DNA of 64,000 nt, taken from assembly GCF_002858925.1 (NCBI RefSeq), contig NZ_PJRS01000031.1:1-64000 (forward strand). Direction: 5' to 3'. Below, in pieces: positions 33,962-43,054 of this stretch. The position numbers and the translations under genes were made by a program. This DNA is from Caulobacter zeae (GTDB lineage Bacteria; Pseudomonadota; Alphaproteobacteria; Caulobacterales; Caulobacteraceae). Below the pieces are notes generated by a model. It saw only the letters and a program-made list of their open reading frames with translations, did not search any database and had not been told where the DNA came from. Every line of letters starts with the position of its first letter. The first letter of the stretch is position 1.

Positions 33962-34312
33962 TTACTTGAAAAAGAACACCAGCGCAGCTCCGGCGAAAAT
34001 CAGCACGAAGCCCAGCATCGTGGTCCAGCGAATGGCCTCGCCCAGATAGAAATACGAGAACAACGTGAAGACGATCAGGGTTATCGCTTCTTGGCCCGTC
34101 TTAAGCTGAGCCGTGGAATAGACGCCATGGCCGATGCGGTTGGCGGGCACCGCCAGCATGTACTCGGGAAGCGCGATCAGCCAACTGCTGAGGATGGCCA
34201 CGGGCAGAGCCAGCGGCTTGCCCTTCAGGTGGCCGTACCAGGCGTAGGTCATGAACACGTTCGAGCAGATCAGCAGCCCCCACGGGGCGATCTTGGCCCA
34301 CAGGGGCGTCAT
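33962..34312 (-). CDS. DMT/DUF486-family small membrane protein
   Basis: A 116-residue integral membrane protein with four helices (WGLLICSNVFMTYAWYG; ALPVAILSSWLIALPEYMLA; EAITLIVFTLFSYFYLGEA; MLGFVLIFAGAALVFFF). The pattern NVFMTYAWYGHLK and PANRIGHGVYSTAQLKTGQE is that of the DUF486 family, related to drug/metabolite transporters. ATG at 34312 gives the family length. Substrate unknown. Confidence 0.9.
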   Translation of the reverse strand: MTPLWAKIAPWGLLICSNVFMTYAWYGHLKGKPLALPVAILSSWLIALPEYMLAVPANRIGHGVYSTAQLKTGQEAITLIVFTLFSYFYLGEAIRWTTMLGFVLIFAGAALVFFFK

Positions 34313-34498
34313 CGGAGAATCCTTCGGAACGGCGGAAGAGCGGTCATTGTAGACGTTGCGCGACGCCCCGCGCCACGGCGGCGCTGGACGACGCATTTGC
34401 TGTAGAAGCGCGCAAACTGAGCGACCGATGATACTTTTTCGGGCGCCTTGCCTCTTTCCTTTCCAATTGCCTACCGCGCGGGCCCGCTCAAGGAACCG

Positions 34499-34513
34499 TG
34501 GCCGATAGCGTGC
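34499..34513 (+). promoter_or_regulatory. Weak sigma-54-like site upstream of glnK
   Basis: TGGCCGATAGCGTGC has the TGGC and GC elements at sigma-54 spacing but mismatches elsewhere. glnK-amt operons are usually driven by NtrC and sigma-54, which makes the position meaningful. It is the best candidate seen, not proven. Confidence 0.35.
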
Positions 34514-34559
34514 GAGCGCCGGGGAAACGACGCGGCCGCTACCGGCGGCGTCGCGGTGA

Positions 34560-34967
<408 letters not shown>

Positions 34968-34995
34968 CGATCGTCGGGGAAAGGGGATACCAACG

Positions 34996-36525
34996 ATGAA
35001 ACTGACCTTTAAGCCGCTGGCCGGGCTGATGCTCGCCGCGACGCTCGCGGGGGCGCCGCTCGGGGCCACCGCCTTCGCCCAGGAGGCCGCTCCGGCCGCC
35101 GCCGCCGCGCCCGCCGAGGCTGCGCCGGCGCCTGCCGCCGCTGCTCCGGCCGCTGCTCCGGCCCCGGCCGCCGCTCCCACCATCGTCGACAAGCAGGACA
35201 AGGGCGACAACGCCTGGATGCTGACTTCGGCGCTGCTGGTCCTGCTGATGATCCTGCCGGGCCTGGCCCTGTTCTACGGCGGCCTGGTCCGCTCGAAGAA
35301 CATGCTGTCGGTCATGATGCAGGTCTCGACCGTCGCCCTGATCGGCTTCGTCGCCTGGTTCCTGTGGGGCTACAGCTTCGCCTTCACCGACGGCGGCGCC
35401 TGGGACAGCTACGTCGGGGGCCTGGGCCGTCTGTTCCTCAAGGACGTGACGCCCTCCACCACCGTGGCCACCTTCTCGACCGGCGTCGTGATCCCGGAAC
35501 TGACCTTCATCGCCTTCCAGTCGACCTTCGCCGCCATCACCGCGGCCCTGGTGGTCGGCTCGCTGGTCGAGCGCATGAAGTTCTCGGCCATCGTCGCCTT
35601 CGCCGTGCTGTGGCCGCTGCTGTCGTACTATCCGATGGCGCACATGGTCTGGTGGTGGCCGGGCCCGAACGCCATCGCCCTCGATCCGGAAGGCGTGGTC
35701 AAGGCCGGTAAGATCTGGAGCTTCGGCGCTCTCGACTTCGCCGGCGGCACCGTGGTGCACATCAACGCCGGTATCGCCGCCCTCGTCGGCGCCCTGATCC
35801 TCGGCAAGCGCCAGGGCTACGGCAAGGAGCCGATGCCCCCGCACTCGCTGACCCTGACCCTGGTGGGCGCTGGCCTGCTGTGGGTGGGCTGGTTCGGCTT
35901 CAACGCCGGTTCGAACCTGGAATCGAACGCCTACGCCTCGCTGGCCATGGTCAACACCTTCGCCGCCACCGCCGCCGCTGGTCTGTCGTGGATCATCGTC
36001 GAGTGGATCACGCGCAAGAAGCCGTCGGCCCTGGGCCTGGCTTCGGGCATCGTGGCCGGTCTCGTGGCCATCACCCCGGCCGCCGGCTTCTCGGGCCCGA
36101 TGGGCGCGATCCTGCTGGGCCTGGTGGTCTCGCCGATCTGCATCATCTTCTGCTCGGCCGTTAAGAACGCCCTGAAGTACGACGACAGCCTGGACGCCTT
36201 CGGCATCCACGGCGTCGGCGGCATCGTCGGCGCCATCGGCACCGGCCTGGTCGTCAACCCCGCCTGGGGCGGCGCCGGCGTCGTCGACTACATGTCCTGC
36301 GCCAAGGATGGCGACATCTCGACCTGCGACACCGCCACCTACGACCTGGTCACCCAGGTGGTCGCCCAACTGAAGGGCGTCGGCCTGACCATCGTCTGGT
36401 CGGCCATCGCCTCGGCCATCGTCTTCTACGTGATCAAGCTGGTGATCGGCCTGCGCGCCTCGCCGGACGCCGAAGAAGAAGGCCTGGACATCTCCGAACA
36501 CGGGGAACGCGCCTACCACAGCTGA
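34996..36525 (+). CDS. amt: Ammonium transporter Amt
   Basis: A 509-residue ammonium channel. It has a cleavable signal peptide (KPLAGLMLAATLAGAPLG to AFAQEA), then an unusual Ala/Pro-rich linker of about 50 residues before the 11-helix Amt core. The core begins DNAWMLTSALLVLLMILPGL. Family motifs are FYGGLVRSKN, FAGGTVVHINAGIAALVGAL and DDSLDAFGIHGVGGIVGAIG, the last with the twin pore histidine region. It forms a trimer in the inner membrane and is gated by GlnK, encoded just upstream. A strong terminator follows. Confidence 0.96.
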   Translation: MKLTFKPLAGLMLAATLAGAPLGATAFAQEAAPAAAAAPAEAAPAPAAAAPAAAPAPAAAPTIVDKQDKGDNAWMLTSALLVLLMILPGLALFYGGLVRSKNMLSVMMQVSTVALIGFVAWFLWGYSFAFTDGGAWDSYVGGLGRLFLKDVTPSTTVATFSTGVVIPELTFIAFQSTFAAITAALVVGSLVERMKFSAIVAFAVLWPLLSYYPMAHMVWWWPGPNAIALDPEGVVKAGKIWSFGALDFAGGTVVHINAGIAALVGALILGKRQGYGKEPMPPHSLTLTLVGAGLLWVGWFGFNAGSNLESNAYASLAMVNTFAATAAAGLSWIIVEWITRKKPSALGLASGIVAGLVAITPAAGFSGPMGAILLGLVVSPICIIFCSAVKNALKYDDSLDAFGIHGVGGIVGAIGTGLVVNPAWGGAGVVDYMSCAKDGDISTCDTATYDLVTQVVAQLKGVGLTIVWSAIASAIVFYVIKLVIGLRASPDAEEEGLDISEHGERAYHS

Positions 36526-36559
36526 GCCCTCGGGCTCCGCTGAAGGCGGTCCAAAAGAA

Positions 36560-36595
36560 GGGCGCGGAAGCTTCGGCCTCCGCGCCCTTTTTCTT
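36560..36595 (+). terminator. Terminator after amt
   Basis: GGGCGCGGAAGC-TTCG-GCCTCCGCGCCC with a single mismatch is followed by TTTTTCTTT, 35 bp after the amt stop. A classical intrinsic terminator with a UUCG loop. Confidence 0.93.
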
Positions 36596-36623
36596 TGCCC
36601 GGTCGTTGAGATCGGCGTGTGAT

Positions 36624-36716
36624 CCTCGCCCTTCGACAAGCTCAGGATGAGGATCAATTCAACGCCGCGCCTGATCTGAAAACCTCTTCCTGAGCTTGTC
36701 GAAGGACGAGGTTTTC
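36624..36716. repeat. Family C intergenic inverted repeat
   Basis: The left arm CCTCGCCCTTCGACAAGCTC then AGGATGAGG faces the right arm CCTCTTCCTGAGCTTGTCGA then AGGACGAGG. It lies between convergent amt and cyclophilin genes, 9 bp from the latter's stop. Copies are at 37404-37490 and 56702-56789. The sequence is a widespread alphaproteobacterial intergenic palindrome. Confidence 0.88.
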
Positions 36717-36724
36717 ACTCTCCG

Positions 36725-37369
36725 CTACGGAACCCGCCTGGCCGAGATGATCTTCAGCGGCGGATCGATGATCTGGCCGGTCATCACCGGATTGATCGCC
36801 TTGCCCGGCGTCGGCAGCGCCAGGATCTTCTGGGCGACGTCCATGCCCTCCACCACCGTGCCGAAGGCCGCGAAGCCCTGATTGTCGCCGGACGCGGCTG
36901 GATTGGCGTCCAGACCCGGCGCGTCGCCGATCAGGATGAAGAAGTCAGAGGTCGCCGTGCCCGGCGCATTGCGGGCGATCGAGACGGTTCCCGACACGTG
37001 CTTGAGGCCGGTCTTGGTGGTCGGCTCATGGGCGATCGGCGGCAGCACGCGCTTGGGGTCGCCCTGCACCCCGCCCTGGATCAGGCCGTACTCCGGCGCG
37101 CCCGGCGCCCGCGAGGCCCGGAAGAAGGTCGCGCCGTCATAGCGCTTCTGGTCGACATAGCGCAGGAAGTTGGCCGTGGTGATCGGCGCTTCCTTGGTGT
37201 GCAGCTCGATGACGATCCGGCCCAGCGGCGTCTCGACGGCGACCCGCGTCGGCGGCTTGGGAGCCGGCTGGGGCGGCGCGGCCGGCTGAGGCGCGGGAGC
37301 GGCTTCCTGGGCATGCGCCGAAGTGGCGGCGGCCGCGGCTGCGGCGGCGAGGAACAGGCGGCGGTGCAT
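36725..37369 (-). CDS. Periplasmic cyclophilin-type peptidyl-prolyl isomerase
   Basis: A 214-residue cyclophilin with a signal peptide (RRLFLAAAAAAAATSAHAQ) and a short Pro-rich linker. The domain (about 42-210) contains RVAVETPLGRIVIELHTKEA, ITTANFLRYVDQKRYDGATF and GTVSIARNAPGTATSDFFIL, with FAAFGTVVEGMDVAQKI near the end. It catalyses cis-trans isomerisation at proline during folding of exported proteins. Several active-site residues differ from eukaryotic cyclophilins, as usual in bacterial forms. ATG at 37369 follows GGGAG. Confidence 0.93.
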   Translation of the reverse strand: MHRRLFLAAAAAAAATSAHAQEAAPAPQPAAPPQPAPKPPTRVAVETPLGRIVIELHTKEAPITTANFLRYVDQKRYDGATFFRASRAPGAPEYGLIQGGVQGDPKRVLPPIAHEPTTKTGLKHVSGTVSIARNAPGTATSDFFILIGDAPGLDANPAASGDNQGFAAFGTVVEGMDVAQKILALPTPGKAINPVMTGQIIDPPLKIISARRVP

Positions 37370-37403
37370 GCGAAACTCCCTAGGCTTGAAGGATCTTGGC
37401 CCG

Positions 37404-37490
37404 AAAACCCCGCCCTTCGACAAGCTCAGGGTGAGGTTTTCTACTGAACGGTCCTTGCTCCTCATCCTGAGCTTGTCGAAGGACGAGGAG
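37404..37490. repeat. Family C intergenic inverted repeat
   Basis: Arms CGCCCTTCGACAAGCTCAGG and CCTGAGCTTGTCGAAGGACG face each other between two genes on the same strand. The element is 11 bp from the ispE stop and 34 bp ahead of the cyclophilin start. Confidence 0.88.
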
Positions 37491-37501
37491 CACGCAAGGA
37501 C

Positions 37502-38383
37502 TCAGAACGGGCCGCCCAACCGGCACCGCTTCACCCACCAGTCGGGCCGCATGGTCTCGACCCGCTCGGCCAGGCCCTCGGCCTCGATGTCGCTCTCACA
37601 GAGCGCAAAGCAGGTCGCGCCCGAGCCCGACATCCGCGCCAGCAGCGCCTCGGGCTCGCCGGCCAGCAGTTCCAGCACCTCGCCGATGCGCGGCTCCAGG
37701 GCCACGGCGGGCGCCTCGAGGTCGTTGCGAGTCATGGCCGCCAGCCAGGCGCAGACCTCCTCGGCGCTCTCGAAGGCGTCGGGCGTGGGCGGCGGGGCCT
37801 CGCCGCGCGGATCGACGGCCGCGTCGTAGGCGCGATAGACCGCGCCGGTCGGCGACGGGACCAGCGGATTGACCAGCACCGCATGCAGCTCCGGCAGCGC
37901 GGGCGCGGGCGACAGCCGCTCCCCCCTGCCCCGAGCCAGCACCGGGGCGCCCCACAGGCACGGCACGCCATCGGCGCCCAGCGCGCCGGCCACGGCCTCC
38001 AGTTCGGCGTCGGACAGGTCGTAGCCCAGCGCCTCGCGCAGCAGCCTCAGGGCTGCGCCGGCGTCGCTGGAGCCGCCGCCCAGGCCGGCCGCGATCGGCA
38101 GCGCCTTGTCGAGGATCAGCCGCAACGGCGGCGCGGGACCGCCGACGGCCGCGTGCAGCCACCAGGCGGCCCGGACGACCAGATTGCTGTCGTCGACGGG
38201 AATGTCGCGCCCGAAACGGCCCGTGGTCTCGAACACCGGCGCGTCGGCCGGCTGGATCGAGACGGTGTCGCCGACATCGGCGAAGACCATCAGGCTCGAC
38301 AGAGGATGATAGCCCTCGGCGTCGGGGCCGCCGACGTGCAGGAACAGGTTGACCTTGGCCGGGGCGAAGGCGGAACGGCGCAT
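37502..38383 (-). CDS. ispE: 4-diphosphocytidyl-2-C-methyl-D-erythritol kinase
   Basis: A 293-residue GHMP kinase, the fourth enzyme of the MEP isoprenoid pathway; it phosphorylates CDP-ME at the 2-hydroxyl. FAPAKVNLFLHVGGPDAEGY is the substrate-binding start and LPIAAGLGGGSSDAGAALRL the ATP-binding glycine loop. ARMSGSGATCFALCES is the C-terminal GHMP motif. It is 37 bp downstream of the TPR lipoprotein gene on the same strand and probably co-transcribed with it. Confidence 0.96.
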   Translation of the reverse strand: MRRSAFAPAKVNLFLHVGGPDAEGYHPLSSLMVFADVGDTVSIQPADAPVFETTGRFGRDIPVDDSNLVVRAAWWLHAAVGGPAPPLRLILDKALPIAAGLGGGSSDAGAALRLLREALGYDLSDAELEAVAGALGADGVPCLWGAPVLARGRGERLSPAPALPELHAVLVNPLVPSPTGAVYRAYDAAVDPRGEAPPPTPDAFESAEEVCAWLAAMTRNDLEAPAVALEPRIGEVLELLAGEPEALLARMSGSGATCFALCESDIEAEGLAERVETMRPDWWVKRCRLGGPF

Positions 38384-38420
38384 CGAGGGATCCGAAAGCT
38401 TGGGCGGGCTGGCGCTAGAC

Positions 38421-40160
38421 CTACAGCGCGTTGGCGCCGTTGGCCACGGTCGGGGCCTTGGCGGGACCCTTGCTGCCCAGGCCGTCCTTCAGCTTGGCCT
38501 CGGCGGCGGCCTTCTGCTCGTCGGTCGGCTCCAGGCTCAGCACCCGACGCCACTGGAACTGGGCTTCGGTCTTGCGGCCCAGGCGCCAGTAGACGTCGCC
38601 CAGGTGGTCGTTGATGTCCGGGTCGCCCGGCTCGATCTCGATCGCCTGCTCCAAGAGCTCGACGGCGGCTTTGTCGTCGCCCAGGCGGTGATAGGCCCAG
38701 CCCAGCGAGTCGAGCATGGCCCCCGACTGCGGATTGGCCTTCACGGCCTTCTGCACCATCGACAGCGCTTCGGGCAGGCGCTCGTTGCGGTCGATCCACG
38801 AGTAGCCGAGATAGTTCAGCAGTTCCGGCTCGTTCGGATTGAGCTCCAGGGCCTTTTCCAGGTCGCGCTCGGCGTCGGGCCAGCGGCCGGCGCGCTCCAG
38901 CGACACGCCGCGCATGTAGAGCAGGCGCCAGTCGGGCTTGTCCTTCTCGGCCTCGACCAGCGGGTCGATGACGGCCACGGCGTCGGCCCAGCGGTCGTTG
39001 GCCCGCAGCAGGTCGGCATAGACGAGCTGCGCCGAGCGTCCCGCCTCGGGGGCCTTGGCGGCCGCCTCGGCCACGGCCAGGGCCTCGTCCTTGTCGCCGG
39101 CGTTCTGCAGCGTCCAGGCGATCTTGCCCTGGGCGGCGGCATAGCGGGCCGAACCGGTGGGGATCTTGGCGTAGGCTGCCCGGGCGCCGTCGATGTCGCC
39201 GCCCTGGTCCAGCAGGTCGCCGACCATCAGCAGCGCGTCCTCGCGCTTGGGGTCCAGGTGCAGGGCCAGGCGCAGATAGGCCAGGGCGAACTGGCTCTGG
39301 CGCTCGCTGGTGAACACCGCCGCGCAGGCGACCAGCGTGTTGGCCGCGCCCTGGCGGCCGGTGACCAGGGCCGGCGGCGCCTTGCGGGCCACTGCCCGGG
39401 CCCGGGCGTCCAGCAGGGCCGTGTCGTTGGGGGCCTCGGCCAGGATGGAATCGTAGAGGGCGACGGCCTCGTCGCGACGCTTGCGGCGCTCCAGGAACGC
39501 CCCGTAGTCGAGGGCGAACATAGGCCGGACGGTCGCGACCTCCATCAACGCCTTGTAGTCGGCTTCGGCCTCGGCGTTCTTGCCGGCCCGCTCGAAGATC
39601 TCGGCGCGGCCGAGCTGGCCGAAATACTGCACCAGGCGATCGTTGCGCAGCTCCGGCAGCACCTGGGCGGCGGCCGCGTCGCCGGCGGCCTGGGCGGCCC
39701 ACGGCGTCAGCAGGGCCACGGCCGGACGGTGCGGGAAGCCCAGGGCCGGGTCGGCCAGCAGCGCCTGGGCGTCCTTGCCCTTGCCGCGCGCCAGGGCGTC
39801 GACAGCCACGGTCAGCATGCCCAGGCGGCGCACGCCCTCGGTCCCGCCCTCGGCCCGCGGCGCCAGCTCGGCGGCGCGCGTGACCTCGCCGGCCAGCAGC
39901 GAGGCGGTGAAGGCGCGCTCGCCCAAGAGGCCCGGGTCTTCGCCCAGATTGCGGGCGGCCTGGAAATAGGCGGCGGCCTGGTCGCTGCGGCCGTCCTCCA
40001 GCGCGGCCTGGCCGGCCAGGAACTGGCCATAGGCCGAGCGGCCGTTCCACGGCGCGGTGTTCCAGCCCTCCTGCGACCCGCGCATCGCGGGCTCGGTGGT
40101 GGCGCAGGCGGCCAGCACGGCGGTGGAAGCCAGGGACAGGAGGACTCGAAGACGCATCAT
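38421..40160 (-). CDS. TPR-repeat lipoprotein
   Basis: A 579-residue lipoprotein. The signal peptide ends at LAAC (Cys19), placing it in the outer membrane or periplasm. About a dozen tetratricopeptide repeats follow from about 40 to the end, including DRSDQAAAYFQAARNLGEDP-like units and LNPNEPELLNYLGYSWIDRN and PGDPDINDHLGDVYWRLGRK. Such proteins scaffold envelope assembly machines. ATG ATG at the start follows AAGAGGG. It is upstream of ispE and probably transcribed with it. The partner is unknown. Confidence 0.88.
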   Translation of the reverse strand: MMRLRVLLSLASTAVLAACATTEPAMRGSQEGWNTAPWNGRSAYGQFLAGQAALEDGRSDQAAAYFQAARNLGEDPGLLGERAFTASLLAGEVTRAAELAPRAEGGTEGVRRLGMLTVAVDALARGKGKDAQALLADPALGFPHRPAVALLTPWAAQAAGDAAAAQVLPELRNDRLVQYFGQLGRAEIFERAGKNAEAEADYKALMEVATVRPMFALDYGAFLERRKRRDEAVALYDSILAEAPNDTALLDARARAVARKAPPALVTGRQGAANTLVACAAVFTSERQSQFALAYLRLALHLDPKREDALLMVGDLLDQGGDIDGARAAYAKIPTGSARYAAAQGKIAWTLQNAGDKDEALAVAEAAAKAPEAGRSAQLVYADLLRANDRWADAVAVIDPLVEAEKDKPDWRLLYMRGVSLERAGRWPDAERDLEKALELNPNEPELLNYLGYSWIDRNERLPEALSMVQKAVKANPQSGAMLDSLGWAYHRLGDDKAAVELLEQAIEIEPGDPDINDHLGDVYWRLGRKTEAQFQWRRVLSLEPTDEQKAAAEAKLKDGLGSKGPAKAPTVANGANAL

Positions 40161-40201
40161 CCCGCCACCCTCTTAGGTTTCAGGGTTTCGGGCAAGCGTG
40201 G

Positions 40202-40335
40202 AAGGAACCTCCCCCTGTGGGGGAGGTGATCGCGAAGCGATCGGTGGGGGCGAGTGATTGCGAAACCGGCAGACCGGCAGCAAGCTGAAAACGTCCTCCC
40301 ACCGGCCTTCGGCCGCCTCCCCCAGGAGGGGGAGG
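40202..40335. repeat. Family A intergenic inverted repeat
   Basis: Nearly identical in its arms to 25973-26108 and 44643-44775 (GGAACCTCCCCCTGTGGGGG; GATCGCGAAGCGATC; CACCGGCCTTCGGCCGCC). It lies between two genes on the same strand, 8 bp after the stop of the ETF oxidoreductase gene. Confidence 0.9.
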
Positions 40336-40342
40336 TTTCAAA

Positions 40343-42016
40343 TCACATGTTCGGATAGTTCGGGCCGCCGCCGCCTTCCGGCGTGGTCCAGACGATGTTC
40401 TGCGACGGGTCCTTGATGTCGCAGGTTTTGCAGTGGACGCAGTTCTGGGCGTTGATCTGGAACTTCGGATTGGCGCCCTGCTCGTCGTACAGCACCTCGT
40501 AGACGCCGGCCGGGCAGTAGAGGCGCGCCGGCTCGCCGTACTTGGGCAGGTTGACGTCGATCGGGATCGACGGGTCCTTCAGCTTAAGGTGCGCCGGCTG
40601 GTCTTCCTCGTGGTTGGTCGCCGACAGGAACACGCTCGACAGCTTGTCGAAGCTGATCACGCCGTCGGGCTTGGGATAGACGATCGGCTCGTAGTCCTTG
40701 GCCAGGCCCGTCGAGGCGGCGTCGGTCTTGTCGTGCTTCAGCGTGCCGAAGAACGAGAAGCCGCCGAAGAGGTGCGTGCACCACATGTCGAACATGCCGA
40801 ACGCGCCGCCCAGGGCGGTGCCCAGCTTGCCCAGCAGCGGCTTGGCGTTGCGGACGACCTTCAGCTCCTTGGCGACCCACGACTTCTCGAAGGCGGCCTC
40901 GTACTCGACCAGGGCGTCGCCCTCGCGGCCGGCGGCGATGGCCTTGAACGCCTCTTCGGCGGCCAGCATGCCGGTCTTCATGGCGTTGTGGCTGCCCTTG
41001 ATGCGCGGCACGTTGACGAAGCCGGCCGAGCAGCCGATCAGCACGCCGCCCGGGAACGACAGCTTCGGGATCGACTGGTAGCCGCCCTCGGTGATGGCCC
41101 GCGCGCCGTAGGCGATGCGTTTCCCACCTTCCAAGTGGGGGCGCACGGAGGGGTGCTGCTTGAAGCGCTGGAACTCGTCGAACGGCGACAGCCAGGGGTT
41201 CTTGTAGTTCAGGTGCACCACGTAGCCGATGGACACGTAGTTGTCCCCGAAGTGGTACATGAAGCTGCCACCGCCCGTCTGGTTGTCCAGCGGCCAGCCG
41301 GTGGTGTGCTGCGCCAGGCCAGGCTGATGCTTGTCGGCCGGGATCTGCCACAGCTCCTTGATGCCGATGCCGTACTTCTGCGGCGACTTGCCGGCGCTCA
41401 GGTCGAACTTGGCGATCAGTTGCTTGGCCAGCGAGCCGCGCACGCCCTCGGCGATGAACACGTACTTGCCGTGCAGCTCCATGCCCGGCTGGTAGTCCGG
41501 CTTCTCGTGGCCGTCCTTGGCGATGCCGACGACGCCGACGACGACGCCCTTCAGCGAGCCGTCCTCGCGCCAGACCATGTCCGAGGCGGCGAAGCCCGGA
41601 TAGATCTCGACGCCCAGCTCCTCGGCCTGGGCGGCCAGCCAGCGGGTGACATTGCCCAGCGAGGCGATGTAGCAGCCGTGGTTGTGCATGAACGGCGGCA
41701 TGGCGAACATCGGCAGGCCAAGCTCGCCCTGCGGGCCCAGCAGCAGGAACTTGTCCTTGGTGACCGGGGTCTCGAGCGGCGCGCCCTTTTCCTTCCAATC
41801 GGGGATCAGTTCGTTCAGCGCCTTGGGATCGATGACCGCGCCCGACAGGATGTGGGCGCCGACCTCCGAGCCCTTTTCGACCAGGGCCACACTGACTTCG
41901 GTTCCGGCCTTCTCGGCCATCTGCTTGAGACGGATGGCCGCCGACAGACCCGCCGGGCCGCCCCCGACGATGACGACGTCGTATTCCATCGACTCGCGTT
42001 CGAGGACTTCGCTCAT
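40343..42016 (-). CDS. Electron transfer flavoprotein-ubiquinone oxidoreductase
   Basis: A 557-residue ETF-QO. It has N-terminal FAD-binding YDVVIVGGGPAGLSAAIRLK and GAHILSGAVIDPKALNELIP. A quinone-binding and membrane-associating region follows, then a C-terminal [4Fe-4S] ferredoxin-like part with YCPAGVYEVL and NCVHCKTCDI. It passes electrons from fatty-acid and amino-acid acyl-CoA dehydrogenases, via ETF, to ubiquinone at the inner membrane. ATG at 42016 removes a non-homologous leader. Family and length are typical. Confidence 0.96.
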   Translation of the reverse strand: MSEVLERESMEYDVVIVGGGPAGLSAAIRLKQMAEKAGTEVSVALVEKGSEVGAHILSGAVIDPKALNELIPDWKEKGAPLETPVTKDKFLLLGPQGELGLPMFAMPPFMHNHGCYIASLGNVTRWLAAQAEELGVEIYPGFAASDMVWREDGSLKGVVVGVVGIAKDGHEKPDYQPGMELHGKYVFIAEGVRGSLAKQLIAKFDLSAGKSPQKYGIGIKELWQIPADKHQPGLAQHTTGWPLDNQTGGGSFMYHFGDNYVSIGYVVHLNYKNPWLSPFDEFQRFKQHPSVRPHLEGGKRIAYGARAITEGGYQSIPKLSFPGGVLIGCSAGFVNVPRIKGSHNAMKTGMLAAEEAFKAIAAGREGDALVEYEAAFEKSWVAKELKVVRNAKPLLGKLGTALGGAFGMFDMWCTHLFGGFSFFGTLKHDKTDAASTGLAKDYEPIVYPKPDGVISFDKLSSVFLSATNHEEDQPAHLKLKDPSIPIDVNLPKYGEPARLYCPAGVYEVLYDEQGANPKFQINAQNCVHCKTCDIKDPSQNIVWTTPEGGGGPNYPNM

Positions 42017-42182
42017 GGCTTCTCCCGCCCCAGGCTCTGCGCGGAGCCTGCCTTCTTCCTGTTTGAGTCGGACTTTATCCGAACGTGACGCCACGGCGGT
42101 CAAGGAAAACCGGATAGTTTTTGTTGCACCGCAGCGCGGACATATCGGTGACGCAGCCCACTATACTCGCTAGAGAAACCCC

Positions 42183-43004
42183 ATGAGCCTCGCCGTCGAT
42201 CCGCGCGCCGTCGAAAGCCTGCTGGCCTTCTGGGCCGATGCAGGGGTCGAGGCCTGCTACGCCGACGAGCCGATCGACCGCCTGGCCGAGGGCGCGGCCC
42301 TGCTGCGGGCCCGCAGTCAGCCTCAGCCGGTGGTGGTCGCAGCCCCCCCGCCCCGCCCTGGCGCGTTCGGCGGGATCGACATCGGCGCGGCCGCCGCCCA
42401 TGCCAGGGAACTGGCCGCCGCCTGCAACGACCTCGAAAGCCTGGCCGCCGCCATCGCCGCCTTCGACGGCTGCCCGCTGAAGACGCAAGGAGCGCGGCAG
42501 GCGGTGTTCTCGCGCGGCCCCGGCGACGCGCCGGTCATGGTCATCGGCGAAGGTCCCGGGGCCGAGGAAGACGCCCGCGGCGAGCCTTTCGTCGGCCGCG
42601 CCGGCCAGCTTCTGGACCGCATGCTCAAGGCGGCGGGCCTGCAGGAGCGGGCCTTCATCACCAACACCGTCTTCTGGCGTCCGCCGGGCAACCGAACGCC
42701 CACGCCGCAGGAGCAGGCCGTCTGCGCGCCGTTCGTCGAGCGAGCGATCGCGCTGATCAAGCCCAAGTTGATCCTGCTGGTCGGCGGCGCCTCCGCAAAG
42801 AGCATGTTGAAGCGCGAGGAAGGCATTTTGTCCCTGCGCGGCCGCTGGTTCGAATGGCGCTCCGAGGACGGCGCGATCGAGGTTCCGGCCTTGCCCAGCC
42901 TGCATCCGGCGTTCCTGCTGCGCCAGCCGGCGGCCAAGAAGAAGGCCTGGCAGGACCTCCTTATGCTGGCCGAAAGGCTTGATCGACCCGAACGGCCCCA
43001 TTAA
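42183..43004 (+). CDS. Uracil-DNA glycosylase family 4-like, Fe-S ligands lost
   Basis: A 273-residue protein with family 4 UDG motifs: the water-activating VIGEGPGAEEDARGEPFVGR, the FITNTVFWRPPGNRTPTPQE loop and the C-terminal LHPAFLL box. It should excise uracil from DNA in base excision repair. Three of the four Fe-S ligands of classical family 4 enzymes are not where expected: the first CxxC shows only Cys97 and the Cys before RPPGNR is Trp165. Cys181 remains. It is therefore probably a cluster-free branch. It has an N-terminal extension of about 90 residues. Confidence 0.87.
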   Translation: MSLAVDPRAVESLLAFWADAGVEACYADEPIDRLAEGAALLRARSQPQPVVVAAPPPRPGAFGGIDIGAAAAHARELAAACNDLESLAAAIAAFDGCPLKTQGARQAVFSRGPGDAPVMVIGEGPGAEEDARGEPFVGRAGQLLDRMLKAAGLQERAFITNTVFWRPPGNRTPTPQEQAVCAPFVERAIALIKPKLILLVGGASAKSMLKREEGILSLRGRWFEWRSEDGAIEVPALPSLHPAFLLRQPAAKKKAWQDLLMLAERLDRPERPH

Positions 43005-43054
43005 ACAAACCGCTGACCAGTCGGAACGGGGACGCGCGCCGCCTTTTCAAAGGC

